Both the position numbers and the translations under genes were made by a program. A stretch of DNA of 64,000 bases from Qipengyuania sp. S6317L1 (GTDB lineage: Bacteria; Pseudomonadota; Alphaproteobacteria; Sphingomonadales; Sphingomonadaceae), in assembly GCF_023015615.1 (NCBI RefSeq), contig NZ_JALKAJ010000001.1, positions 124,001-188,000 of the forward strand, written 5' to 3'. The notes beneath the pieces are model-generated. The model was not told the origin of the DNA and searched no databases. It saw nothing but the letters and a program-made list of their open reading frames with translations. This document shows, one piece after another, positions 41,997-52,400 of the stretch; the first letter of the stretch is position 1, and the number at the start of each line of letters is the position of its first letter.

Positions 41997-43151
41997 GTGG
42001 AAGCGGTGCGCGAAGACCCCGACTGGCGAAAGCTGCTCGCGGTCGCAACAGGGGTAACAGCGCTTCTTATAAGCGTATGGCTGACCGCCGGTGCAAAGCT
42101 TACAGGAGCGAGCGCAATCGGCCTTCTTGCAGGTTTTGCGCTTTATCATGCCGCTTTTGGTTTTACCGCCCATTGGCGCGCGTTTCTGGCCGAGGGTTTG
42201 GGCCATGGCCTTCGGATGCAGCTGGTGCTGATCGGGCTTGTTGCGCTCGTCGCTTTCCCGCTGATCGGCCATGGGGAGGCCCTTGGCCTGTCGGTGCGCG
42301 GTTCGGTCGCGCCATTGAGTGTCGGGGTCGTCGTCGGCGCTTTCATGTTCGGCTTCGGAATGATGTTTGCCGGCGGCTGCGGCTCTGGCACGCTCTTCAC
42401 CTTTGGCGGCGGCAGCACGCGGATGGTTTTCACCCTGAGCGCGTTTGTCGCAGGTTCGATCTTTGCAACGCTTCATGTGCCATGGTGGCGAAGCCTTCCC
42501 GCAGTACGCAGCTTCGGCCTCGTGCAGGAGTTTGGCGCGGTTGCGGGGCTGCTCGTGCTTGCCGCCCTGATCGGCGCGATTTGGATATACTCACGCAGGC
42601 GCGAAATTCGCCTTCATGGCAAGCTGCAAGCCGGGCGCGAGACAGGTTCGATCCTGCTAGGCCCATGGTCCTTGTGGCTGGGCGCGGGCGCGATCGCACT
42701 GGTCAGTGTCGCGACGCTGGTCCTGCTGGGAAGGCCCTGGGGGATCACCTCTGCCTTTACGCTTTGGGGCGCGAAGATTGCGAGCCTTGGCGGAGTGGAT
42801 GTCGCAAGTTGGCCATATTGGCAAAGACGGCAAGGCTGGCTTTCGCGGAGCGTCCTTACCGATGCGACATCGGTGATGAATTTCGGGATTATCGGCGGGG
42901 CCATGCTGGCGGCAAGCTTTGCGGGCCGGTTCAAGCCGCAATTGCGCCTGTCACCCGGAGACATGGGCACGGCAATCCTCGGCGGTCTTTGCATGGGCTA
43001 CGGGGCAAGGATCGCCTATGGTTGCAACATCGGCGCATATCTCGGTGGCTCTGTCTCGGGAAGCGCGCACGGTCTTCTCTGGATGGTCGCAGCGCTTATC
43101 GGTAGCGCAGCCGCGCTTAAATTGCGCACAGGCAAGGGCTTCGTCGTCTAG
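41997..43151 (+). CDS. YeeE/YedE (TsuA-like) sulfur-compound transporter
   Basis: The 384-residue protein has about ten hydrophobic segments and the two family blocks with key Cys residues: MFAGGCGSGTLFTFGGGSTRM near 123-143 and ARIAYGCNIGAYLGGSVSGSAHG near 341-363. Homologues such as TsuA import thiosulfate through Cys-mediated relay. The start is a GTG at 41997, 18 nt after the rhodanese lipoprotein. Together they may form a sulfur uptake unit. The actual substrate is not established here. Confidence 0.87.
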   Translation: MEAVREDPDWRKLLAVATGVTALLISVWLTAGAKLTGASAIGLLAGFALYHAAFGFTAHWRAFLAEGLGHGLRMQLVLIGLVALVAFPLIGHGEALGLSVRGSVAPLSVGVVVGAFMFGFGMMFAGGCGSGTLFTFGGGSTRMVFTLSAFVAGSIFATLHVPWWRSLPAVRSFGLVQEFGAVAGLLVLAALIGAIWIYSRRREIRLHGKLQAGRETGSILLGPWSLWLGAGAIALVSVATLVLLGRPWGITSAFTLWGAKIASLGGVDVASWPYWQRRQGWLSRSVLTDATSVMNFGIIGGAMLAASFAGRFKPQLRLSPGDMGTAILGGLCMGYGARIAYGCNIGAYLGGSVSGSAHGLLWMVAALIGSAAALKLRTGKGFVV

Positions 43152-43265
43152 CGCGCCCTCTTGCGCGATCCGGCGCAAGCTGCCACCTGCTGATGCCAAC
43201 ACGAATTTCAACCGGGCAGATAAGGGGCAGGCCACGGCGCGACAATCGCCAGGGGCTCTCCCCAC

Positions 43266-44543
43266 GTGAGGGATCTTTTGAGCGCAACCGCAAGCTCGAT
43301 GCTGATGAGCGTCTTTGGCATCATTGCTATTCTTACAATCGCTTTTCTATTGTCCTCGGGCAAACGCCGCATCAATTTGCGCGTTGTCGGGGCCGCCTTC
43401 GCGCTTCAGGCATTGATGGCGCTACTCGTGCTGCGCACCGATTTCGGCGTGGTGGCGATCCAGTTCCTGTCGAACGGCGTGATTGCTCTGCTTGGCTATT
43501 CGGTCAGCGGGATTGAAACCCTGTTCGGGCCGATGGGCGACAATCCGTTTGCCAACACCTTCCTTATCGCGGCGCTTCCGGTGATCGTGTTCTTCGCGGC
43601 GCTCGTATCAATCCTCTATTACCTTGGCGTGATGCAGCGGCTGGTGCGCTGGCTTGGCGGGGCGATCGGCTGGGTCACGGGGATCAGCAAGGTCGAGGCT
43701 TTGGGAAGCGCCGCTAACATATTTGTCGGCCAATCCGAAAGTCCGCTTGTGGTGCGCCCCTATCTCGCAGCGCTTCCGCCCTCGCGCCTGTTCACGCTGA
43801 TGTGCGTTGGCATGGCGGGCGTTGCAGGGACCATCCTTGCCGCCTACGCGTCCTTCCTTGGGGATGAAGCGGTGCCATACCTGCTCGCAGCCGCCTTTAT
43901 GTCGGCGCCCGGCGGCATCCTGATGGCGAAGATCATCATGCCCGACGACCCCGAAGAAGCGGCCGAACACGACAAGCTGATGGAGACCGTCACCGTCTCT
44001 GAAACCTTCGAAGAGGGCGAGGCCCCTGCCAATATCATCGAGGCGGCCGCGCAAGGGACAACCACCGGTGTGAAACTGGCCGTGGCCGTTGGCGCGATGG
44101 TCATGGTGTTTGTTGCTCTGGTGGCGCTTGCCAATGGTATTCTGGGCGGGATTGGCGGATGGTTCGGCTTTCCCGATGTGACCTTCCAGCAATTGCTCGG
44201 CTATGTCTTTGCGCCGGTCATGTTCCTCATCGGTATTTCCGATTGGGAGCAGGCGCAGATCGCAGGCGGACTGTTCGGTACCAAGATCGTGTTGAACGAA
44301 TTTGTCGCCTTCATCGAGCTTGGCGCGGTCGAGGGATTGACCGAGCGCAGCCGTTCGATCGTCACCTTTGCGCTTTGCGGCTTTGCCAATTTCTCATCCA
44401 TCGCGATCCAGATGGCGGTGACGGGCGGCCTTGCCCCGAACCAACGTCCTGTAATTGCAAAGCTGGGCTTGAAAGCGCTTGCCGCGGGCAGCCTTGCAAA
44501 CCTGATGAGCGCCGCGCTCGCAAGCCTGTTTTTGCCCTTTTGA
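43266..44543 (+). CDS. concentrative nucleoside transporter (NupC/CNT family)
   Basis: The 425-residue polytopic protein has the CNT signature: ISKVEALGSAANIFVGQSESPLVVRPYL near 143-170, MSAPGGILMAKIIMPD near 213-228, and GTKIVLNEFVAFIEL with TFALCGFANFSSIAIQ in the C-terminal part. It imports nucleosides using a Na+ or H+ gradient across the inner membrane. The GTG at 43266 is used; an ATG at 43302 is possible. There is about 110 bp before it, and the adjacent genes are not obviously related. Confidence 0.92.
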   Translation: MRDLLSATASSMLMSVFGIIAILTIAFLLSSGKRRINLRVVGAAFALQALMALLVLRTDFGVVAIQFLSNGVIALLGYSVSGIETLFGPMGDNPFANTFLIAALPVIVFFAALVSILYYLGVMQRLVRWLGGAIGWVTGISKVEALGSAANIFVGQSESPLVVRPYLAALPPSRLFTLMCVGMAGVAGTILAAYASFLGDEAVPYLLAAAFMSAPGGILMAKIIMPDDPEEAAEHDKLMETVTVSETFEEGEAPANIIEAAAQGTTTGVKLAVAVGAMVMVFVALVALANGILGGIGGWFGFPDVTFQQLLGYVFAPVMFLIGISDWEQAQIAGGLFGTKIVLNEFVAFIELGAVEGLTERSRSIVTFALCGFANFSSIAIQMAVTGGLAPNQRPVIAKLGLKALAAGSLANLMSAALASLFLPF

Positions 44544-44591
44544 CGGGCGAACCCTCTGGCACAAGCGCGCGAGCCACATTAAGTGGGCGTC

Positions 44592-45536
44592 ATGACCGAT
44601 ACAGATACACGCGCCGACATTGCTTCCGTTTCCCTTGCAAAGCCTCTGGCTGGCATCGCTGACGAGCTTGGCCGCAGCTTTGCCGAATACGGTTTTGCAG
44701 TGGTGCGCGACCACGGCATTCCCCAAGGCCTGATCGACAAGGCGGAAGAGGTTTCAAAGGCATTCTTTGCGCTGCCTGACGACGTCAAGAAAGCGTACAA
44801 GATCGAAGGCGGCGGCGGTGCGCGCGGTTATACGCCGTTCGGCACGGAAAAGGCCAAGGATGCCGATATCTTCGATCTCAAGGAATTCTGGCACGTCGGC
44901 CGCGAGCTTCCGCAAGATCACGCGCTTGCCGAATACATGGCGCCCAATGTCTGGCCATCGGAAATTGCTGAGTTCGAGGCGACCTTCAGCGAGCTTTATG
45001 CCGCGTTTGAAAAAACGGGCCTGCGCGTGCTCGAAGCGATTGCGCTGCACCTGGGGCTTGAGCGGGATTTCTTTGCCCGGACGGTTGAGGACGGAAACTC
45101 GGTGATGCGCCTTTTGCATTATCCGCCGCTCGGTCCGGACGCTCCCGAAGGCGCGATCCGTGCGGCCGCGCACGGTGATATCAACACCATCACCCTTTTG
45201 CTCGGCGCGGAGGAAGCAGGGCTGGAGCTGCTCACCAGGTCGGGCGAATGGCACCCTGTCTATGCCGAAGAAGGCTCGCTCGTCATCAATGTGGGCGACA
45301 TGCTTGAACGCCTGACCGCAGGGACACTGGTTTCGACCACGCACCGCGTTGTGAACCCGAAAGGGGCAGGCGCGCAAAGGTCGCGTTATTCGATGCCGTT
45401 CTTCCTGCATTTCCGGCCCGATTACGTGATCGAGCCGCTGGAGACTTGCGCGCAAAAGGATGGCGCGAAAGTAGAGCCTGCGATCAGCAGCCATGACTTT
45501 CTCCTGCAGCGTCTGCGCGAAATCAATCTGGCGTAA
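44592..45536 (+). CDS. 2-oxoglutarate-Fe(II) oxygenase (isopenicillin N synthase family)
   Basis: The 314-residue protein has an N-terminal DIOX_N-like domain (GFAVVRDHGIPQGLIDKAEEVSKAFFALP) and the 2OG-Fe(II) core. The iron triad is His194 and Asp196 in AAHGDINTITLLLG and His251 in STTHRVVNPKG; the 2OG-binding Arg265-x-Ser267 lies in RSRYSMPFFLH. Such enzymes hydroxylate or oxidise small molecules, and the substrate is unknown. The ATG at 44592 is preferred to the GTG at 44583. A probable terminator follows at 45650-45692. Confidence 0.9.
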   Translation: MTDTDTRADIASVSLAKPLAGIADELGRSFAEYGFAVVRDHGIPQGLIDKAEEVSKAFFALPDDVKKAYKIEGGGGARGYTPFGTEKAKDADIFDLKEFWHVGRELPQDHALAEYMAPNVWPSEIAEFEATFSELYAAFEKTGLRVLEAIALHLGLERDFFARTVEDGNSVMRLLHYPPLGPDAPEGAIRAAAHGDINTITLLLGAEEAGLELLTRSGEWHPVYAEEGSLVINVGDMLERLTAGTLVSTTHRVVNPKGAGAQRSRYSMPFFLHFRPDYVIEPLETCAQKDGAKVEPAISSHDFLLQRLREINLA

Positions 45537-45835
45537 CTTTCCGGCCCGACAGGCGCGCGTTTGAGCGCCTGATTCGTTCATTTTGCGTGCATTTTGCGCG
45601 GTGCAAAATCAAAAAACAAAATCCTTGGCCTAGTGGCATCGGTGCAACACAGCCCGAAACTGCGCGGATTTCTGCGGTTTTCGGGCTGTTTTATGCTGCG
45701 CTGCGGCAAGTTTATCCCGACGCCCAAAGCCTACCGTCATAGACCTGTCATAAAAACGTCCCCATTGCGCCACGCAGTGGCCCCATAGGCCGCCTCCAGT
45801 ATCCGTTCCCAGGAAGTGATAAGGGGCATCCTCTC
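45537..45835. other. intergenic region with terminator and receptor leader
   Basis: This gap of about 300 bp holds a strong hairpin terminator (45650-45692) and, to its right, the untranslated leader and presumed promoter of the large TonB-dependent receptor. I could not place -35/-10 elements with confidence. No small gene with a credible start and ribosome binding site is visible. Confidence 0.6.
45650..45692 (+). terminator. Rho-independent terminator
   Basis: A 10-bp perfect stem is formed by CAGCCCGAAA (45650-45659) and TTTCGGGCTG (45679-45688), followed by TTTT. It lies about 115 bp after the 2OG oxygenase stop and would insulate the receptor gene from upstream transcription. Confidence 0.7.
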
Positions 45836-48800
45836 ATGAAGTTAAAGTATCTTTTGGCAGCCAGCGTCGTAAGCCTTAGCGCTGCTGCAACCATTGCAGC
45901 GCCAGCACACGCGCAGCAAATTACCTCCGGTGTCGAAGGCACCGTCACCGACGAAGCGGGCAATCCTGTTGCCGCTGCTACCGTCACTGTTACCGACACC
46001 CGCACCAATCAGGCGAGCACGCTTTCGACCGGTTCGCAAGGTAACTTCCGCGTTCAGTCGCTTCAGCCAGGCGGCCCATACACCGTCACCGTGACCGCTC
46101 CCGGTTTCGAAGGTCAGACGGTTGAAGGCGTTCAGCTCAGCATTTCGGGCAACACCGGCTTTGACTTTGCCCTGAGCTCGGAAAACGCCGGCAACACCAT
46201 CGTGGTGACGGGCGCACGCGCTCAGGTGACCCAGGTTGCTGTTGGTCCAGGCGCTGCATTCGACACGCAAACGCTCGAAGCTTTCCCTTCGATCACCCGC
46301 GACATTCGCGACATCATCCGCATCGACCCGCGCGTCAGCCTCGAGCAGAACAACGACGTTGATCGTATCTCCTGCCTTGGCGGTAACGACCGCACCAACA
46401 CCTTCACCGTTGACGGCATCGTTCAATCGGACACCTTCGGTCTGAACGGTACGCCTTTCGCAGCGCGTAACTCGCTTCCGCTTCCGTTCGACGTTGTCGA
46501 CCAGCTGTCGGTTGAATTCGCGCCGTTCGACGTTGAATATTCAGAGTTCACCGGCTGTCTCATCAACGTTGTGACCAAAGCAGGTTCCAACGAATTCAGC
46601 GGCTCTGCCTTTTACACCTACTTCGATGGCGGCCTGTTCGCAGATAACATCGATGGCCGTCCGCTCACCGCGAACGAAGAAAAGCGCTACGGCGCGACGC
46701 TTTCCGGCCCGATCATCCCTGATCGCCTGTTCTTCTCGGTCGGTTACGAAGAAGCTGACCTTACCGGCGGCAACAACTTTGGTCCAAACGGCGGCGGCTT
46801 CACCAACGAAGCCAACTTCGTAACCCAAGAGCAGTTCGACGAGTTCGCTCGCATTGCCCGCGATGTGTACGGCCAGGACATCGGCGGTTACCCAACCGCT
46901 CTGCCAGAAGGCAACAAGCGTTACTTTGCCCGTCTCGACGCGATCATCAACGATGATCACCGTCTCGAAGCAACGTATCAGCGTCTTGAAGAAACCAACA
47001 TCGAAAGCGACTTTGGCGGCCAGAACATCACCGGCTTCAACTCGTTCGAAGATGAAGGCACGACTTCCGACTACTATTCGGTTCGTCTCTATTCTGACTG
47101 GACCGACGCGATCTCGACCGAGCTTCGTGTGAGCCGTTCGGAAGTGGGCGACGTTCAAGGTCCAGTGGGCTTTGGCGAAGCACAGGCCGAAAACCCCACC
47201 CCGCGTCTGGTTGTTGGCGTTCTTCCGGTTGATGGTCGCACCACTCAATCCGGTATCCTCAGCACCGGCCCTGGCATCTTCCGTTCGGCTAACCAGCTCG
47301 ATCAGACGATCACCCAGGCCCGTTTCCAGATGAACATCGATGCTGGCGACGGTCACTTCTTCAAGCTGGGTGCAGAGGTCAACGATCTGGAAGTGTTCAA
47401 CCTGTTCGCGATCAACGCAACCGGTTCGCTTTACTTCCAGAACTTCGCTGACTTCGAAGAAGGTCTGCTGTCACCTGGCACAGAGCTGTTCCCGAACGCA
47501 GACGAAGTTGCCGATGGCTCCGCGCTTGGCGGTGACATCAACGCAGGTGTAGGCGGCGACATCAACAACGCAGCTGCAACCTTCAGCCGCCGCATCTACT
47601 CGTTCTACGCTCAGGACGACTGGCAAGCGACCGATCAGCTTTCGATCAATGCTGGTCTGCGTGTCCAGATCTATGACGGTGACACACCCCGCTACAACCA
47701 GAACTTCTTCGATCGTTATGGCTTTGCCAACACGACATCGTTCAGCTCGATTGATCCGGTTCTGCTCCCACGTCTGTCGGCGACCTATGAATTCTTCAAC
47801 GATGGGTTCTTCTCTGACAGCCGTATCACCGGCGGTGTCGGCATCTTCTCGGGCGGCGACCCGGTTGTGTATTACTCGAACGCGTTCTCGAACAACGGCT
47901 TCTCTAGCGCGCTTGGCACAACCCGTTTCGACTGTGGTGCGGGCGACATTCCGGTCGATGGCGCAACAGGTCAATTCGACGTTGTCGGCGACAATGGCTT
48001 CATTGGCTTCCCGCAATGTGCGATTGACGGCGGTGCAGCCGACGCTGAAGCAGGTCTTGCTGACGTTCAGTCAACCGACCCCGACTTCGACGTTCCGACT
48101 GTGGCGCGTGCAAGCGTCGCGTTCCAGACCACTTTCGGGGCCGAAACCGGCTTCTTCAGCAACTGGAACCTGCAACTCGACTACATCTACTCGCAGTTCA
48201 ACAACTCGCTGAACTTCGTCGATCTGTCGCAGACACCTGATGTTCGTAATGGCCTCAATGGTTTCACCGCGGACGGTCGTCCAATTCTCGCTGCTATCGA
48301 TGCGACGGCTGCGGGTTGTAATGCAGTGCTGCAGGGCACTGGCGGAACGCCTCCGGTATACACCGGTGTGACGCCAGAGTGCTTCAACACTGGCCGTGAT
48401 GACAACATCCAGCTGACCAATGGTCGTGATGGCGATTCGCACTCGGTCTCTGCTGTAATCAGCAAGCAGTTCGATGGCGGTGTCTTCACCCAGAATGGCT
48501 CGACCCGCCTTCAGTTCGGCTATGCCTTCACCGATTCAAACAACGCACGTAACAACCAGTCTTCGACGGCTACCTCGTCGTTCGACGTTACTGCGGCGTT
48601 TGATCGTCAGGATCCGGCCGTATCGACCGCAACCACGGAAACGCGTCACAACTTCACCGTTGCCGCCAACTTCCGCGAAGAGTTCTTCGAGGGTTACGAC
48701 ACAAGCTTCGGTATCTTCTTCCGTGCTCGTGAAGGCCGTCCATACAGCCTGACCTTCGATGGCGGCGGCGTCTTCGCCGACAGCTCGTCGGGTAGCGACA

Positions 48801-49381
48801 ACGCGCTGCTCTACGTGCCAACCGGCATCGACGATCCAAACCTGACCGACTTCTCCGGCCAAGGCTTCACTGAAACGCAAGTTGCTGCTCTTCAGGCCGC
48901 TCAGGCAGAAGCTATTCAGGACACAATCGACTATGTCGCTGCATCGGGTTGTGACTTTGAACCGGGTCAAACGATCGGTCGTAACACCTGCCGCAATGAC
49001 TGGCACTATGACATGGACCTGCGCGTCAGCCAGGAACTGCCGTTCATCGGCAGCCTGACCGGCATCAAGCAAGACCGCATCGAAGTGTTCGCTGACATTG
49101 CAAACTTCCTCAACCTGCTCGACAGCGGTGCGAACATCCTTCGTTCGCGCGGCGGCTTCAACGGCCTCGTCTCGGTTGCGGATGCCGGCATCAGCATCGC
49201 TGATCCGGACTTTGTTGACGATCCCAACGATCCAAACGATCGCCCTGACACCCTGCGCCCTGACGCAGTTGACAGCCAAGGCCGTTACGCGATCGGTGGT
49301 TTTGCTCCGGACGATCAGAACTTCATCGCCATCAACCCATCGGCATGGCGTATCCAGCTCGGCGTTCGTTACGAATTCTAA
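45836..49381 (+). CDS. Oar-like TonB-dependent receptor with carboxypeptidase-regulatory domain
   Basis: The 1181-residue protein has a signal peptide cleaved after AHA at about residue 26, then a carboxypeptidase-regulatory-like beta-sandwich (about 33-115) with VEGTVTDEAGNPVAAATVTVTD. A plug domain follows (about 120-250, with IDPRVSLEQNNDVDRISCLGG and TFTVDGI), then a long beta-barrel ending in LGVRYEF with a C-terminal Phe. It imports large or complex nutrients through the outer membrane using TonB energy, or is Oar-like and linked to outer-membrane secretion or adhesion. The codons (many CGT, GTT and AAC choices) differ from the GC-extreme neighbours. AAGGGG precedes the ATG. Confidence 0.93.
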   Translation: MKLKYLLAASVVSLSAAATIAAPAHAQQITSGVEGTVTDEAGNPVAAATVTVTDTRTNQASTLSTGSQGNFRVQSLQPGGPYTVTVTAPGFEGQTVEGVQLSISGNTGFDFALSSENAGNTIVVTGARAQVTQVAVGPGAAFDTQTLEAFPSITRDIRDIIRIDPRVSLEQNNDVDRISCLGGNDRTNTFTVDGIVQSDTFGLNGTPFAARNSLPLPFDVVDQLSVEFAPFDVEYSEFTGCLINVVTKAGSNEFSGSAFYTYFDGGLFADNIDGRPLTANEEKRYGATLSGPIIPDRLFFSVGYEEADLTGGNNFGPNGGGFTNEANFVTQEQFDEFARIARDVYGQDIGGYPTALPEGNKRYFARLDAIINDDHRLEATYQRLEETNIESDFGGQNITGFNSFEDEGTTSDYYSVRLYSDWTDAISTELRVSRSEVGDVQGPVGFGEAQAENPTPRLVVGVLPVDGRTTQSGILSTGPGIFRSANQLDQTITQARFQMNIDAGDGHFFKLGAEVNDLEVFNLFAINATGSLYFQNFADFEEGLLSPGTELFPNADEVADGSALGGDINAGVGGDINNAAATFSRRIYSFYAQDDWQATDQLSINAGLRVQIYDGDTPRYNQNFFDRYGFANTTSFSSIDPVLLPRLSATYEFFNDGFFSDSRITGGVGIFSGGDPVVYYSNAFSNNGFSSALGTTRFDCGAGDIPVDGATGQFDVVGDNGFIGFPQCAIDGGAADAEAGLADVQSTDPDFDVPTVARASVAFQTTFGAETGFFSNWNLQLDYIYSQFNNSLNFVDLSQTPDVRNGLNGFTADGRPILAAIDATAAGCNAVLQGTGGTPPVYTGVTPECFNTGRDDNIQLTNGRDGDSHSVSAVISKQFDGGVFTQNGSTRLQFGYAFTDSNNARNNQSSTATSSFDVTAAFDRQDPAVSTATTETRHNFTVAANFREEFFEGYDTSFGIFFRAREGRPYSLTFDGGGVFADSSSGSDNALLYVPTGIDDPNLTDFSGQGFTETQVAALQAAQAEAIQDTIDYVAASGCDFEPGQTIGRNTCRNDWHYDMDLRVSQELPFIGSLTGIKQDRIEVFADIANFLNLLDSGANILRSRGGFNGLVSVADAGISIADPDFVDDPNDPNDRPDTLRPDAVDSQGRYAIGGFAPDDQNFIAINPSAWRIQLGVRYEF

Positions 49382-49410
49382 TTCGTAACCCTCGCACCAA
49401 GCGAACAAGA

Positions 49411-49446
49411 GCGGCGGGAGGTCTTTCGACCTTCCGCCGCTTTTTT
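49411..49446 (+). terminator. Rho-independent terminator after the TonB-dependent receptor
   Basis: A 13-bp stem with one G-U pair, GCGGCGGGAGGTC (49411-49423) with GACCTTCCGCCGC (49428-49440), encloses a 4-nt loop. Six T residues follow at 49441-49446. It ends the receptor transcript. The convergent histidine kinase gene ends at 49470, just to the right. Confidence 0.92.
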
Positions 49447-49469
49447 GTGTGGCTGGCAGGTTGCGCTGT

Positions 49470-52400
49470 CTAGTTTGCGATTCGGGCGACAGTGTCGGCC
49501 GGATCATCCGCCACGCTCAACAGCTCAAAAGCGAGCGTCTCACGCACATCGGTGGGCAGTTTCATCCGCAAAGCCTGCTCAAGGGCAGCGGCCTGATCGC
49601 CAAGCTCGGCTTCGCCAAACAGCGCCGCAGTCCCGGCCAGCTTGTGGACGATCGCGGCAAGCTTGTCGCATTCCTCCTGTGAGCCCCCCTGCGCGGACAA
49701 TGCGCCGCTTTCAAGCGCCTCTCGCACCGCTTCAACCGCTTCCCTGCGCCGTTTTTCCCAGCGTCGCAAAAGCGCAGGCGAACGCGGCGCTGGCGCGATG
49801 TCCGGGCCGTAGCGCGCGGTGCCGTCGGCGGTCGTGGGCCGAAGTAAAAGTCTCTCGCCGATCTTGGGCGAGCGCGAGGCCGGATCGCGCGATATGTCGA
49901 CGATCCGGGTGGTGACACAATCCTCGTCACCCTCTGCCTCGCCATGGCAATCATCCGCCTTGTCGCTCTCGTAATCCGTCGAGCGCAAAGCTTGATTGTC
50001 CTCGTCTTCGCCATCGGCGATGATGCGCGTGGGCAGCCAGCGTTGAAGCGTTCGGGCAAGATCGGCAAACACCAGTGGCTTTGCAAGATGGCCTTGCATC
50101 CCAGCATCGCGCGCCGCTGCCAAATCCTCTTGAAAAGCGTTTGCGGTGAGCGCGATGATCGGGAGCTCGTCCGGAGTAATTCCCTCGGCCCGGATCGCAC
50201 GTGTCGCGGCATAGCCGTCGCAGCCGGGCATCTGAATATCCATCAGCACAAGATCATAGGGTTTGCCCCGCACGATGGAATCGATCACCATCGCAATGCC
50301 CTCGTTCCCGTCATGCGCATTCGCAACGCTTTGTCCGCACCGCTCAAGCATTTCGGTGACAAGCATCCGGTTCACATCGTGATCCTCCACCAGCAAAATG
50401 CTCGCCTGCTGTGGCAGCATAGAGGGTTCGAACTCCCTGTCCTCCTCCACTGTCTCTGGAACCGGCGCCTGTGTGTAGGTTGCCGGAAGGGTCAATGTGA
50501 AGCGCGAGCCCACACCTGCCTCGCTCTCCACTTCGATTGTGCCGCCCAAAAGCTCGGCCAATTGCCTGCTGATCGTCAGGCCAAGCCCGGTCCCGCCGAA
50601 CCGGCGTGCAGTGTCGCTTTCGCCTTGCGTGAAGGGGGCGAATATCGTCTTGAGACGCGCCGGGTTGATGCCGATACCTGTGTCGGTCACGCTAATGCTT
50701 ATGTTCTCCTCATCGCCGTTCACGCCGATGCGAACTTTGCCTTCTTCGGTGAACTTGATCGCATTGCCGATGAGATTGAGCGCAATCTGTCGCAGTCGCA
50801 GCCCATCTGTCTTGATCCAGGGATTTAACCTTTGCGCAACGCCCGCCTTGGCAAGCGCGTCGGAAGCTTCTGAAATCGAGAACTCGAGCGTTAATCCCGC
50901 CTTTTCCGCGGACGGGCGATAAAGCGCCACGCACTCTGATATTGTGGCGAACACATCCACCGGTTCCTTGGCGGTGCACACCTGTCCCGCCTCGATCTTC
51001 GACAGATCGAGAATATCGTTCAGAAGCATCATCATTGATCGACCCGATTGGACGATCATATCGGCATGGCGACGGTTCTCCTCGCTCAATTCGCCTTCGC
51101 GTAACAACTCCGCAAAGCCCAGAACCCCGTTCATGGGCGTGCGGATTTCATGGCTCATATTTGCCAGGAACTCGCTTTTCGCGCGAGCGGCTTTCTCAGC
51201 GGACTTGCGCGCTCTCGTGAGCAGAAGTTCAAGCTCGACACGCTTTGTCACATCGCGCGCGGAAACGACAATGCCTCTTGGCCTGTCGCTGGCCGCGTCT
51301 TTCACGACTGCGCATTCGGCCTCGATGAAAACGGGGTTGCCGTTATCGTCATCCAGCAGGCGGCGATAGGTCAGGCGTTCCTTTTCGCTTCGCCCGCTAT
51401 ACAACAAGTCGAATACGTTTTTGATATCGTCACGCGCGTCTTCGTGTGCCCGTTGATCCACCCGTGTTCCGACAATCTCTTCAGGCGAGCGGTTCAAAAC
51501 ATCGAGAACCGAGGGTGAGGCGTAGGTGCACACCCGGCGATGATCGATGAACAGAACGGCATCTGTGATCCCTTCGGTCAGAACGGCCAGTTCACGTCGC
51601 CCCTTGCGCAATTCTTCGGTCAGGCGTTCGCGCCCTGCGAAAATGGCGGCAACCGGCAGGCCGGTAAGGAAGTTCGCGGCAATAAAGGCTTGGAGGAGGT
51701 GCAGTTTTATACTCTCATCAAGCCCCGCCGTGGCGGTTGGCCCCACCCCGGTGTAGCTCGTAACCCCTGCGACGATGGCGATGCCGGGGACAAAAAGAGC
51801 GGTGCCCAGAGCGCCGAGCCGGATCGCCAGCATCAAGGTGATCGGAGGCACCAGAAACATGAGGGAATAATTGTTGTTGGTCAGATCAATAGTGACTGCA
51901 ACCAGCCCGAACGCAGCCAGGCTTGCACCCTCAAGCAGCTTTTTCGGCGTGACGGCCGCTGGCGTCCTCCAAGCTCTGGAGACAAGCAGAACGGCGGGCA
52001 CGATCAGGATCGCGCCCATGGTTTCGGCGACAAACCACGCAGTCATGCCGCTCAAGACTGCATCAAGGCCTGGACCCAGCGCGGGTGCCGCAATCAAGGC
52101 GCCTGCAATAGGGGCAACAACCCCGGCATACTGCAGAAAATGCCCCAGATGCGAGAGGTCGGTGAGGTCGGGCACTGCGCCGCATACCCTGCGGACCAGC
52201 CAGGCCGCGATCAGGACGTTGGCCAGGTTGGCGATAGAGAACACAAACGCTGTCGGGACAGCCGTGCCCGACAGCACATTGGCTGCCAGGCTGCCAAGAC
52301 CAATAGCCAGGATCAAAGGCAATTCATTGCGCAGGCAGGCAATGAACAGGACCGACACTGCTAAGGCGTTGGGGACCCAGATGCTGGCGAGCGCTGCATC

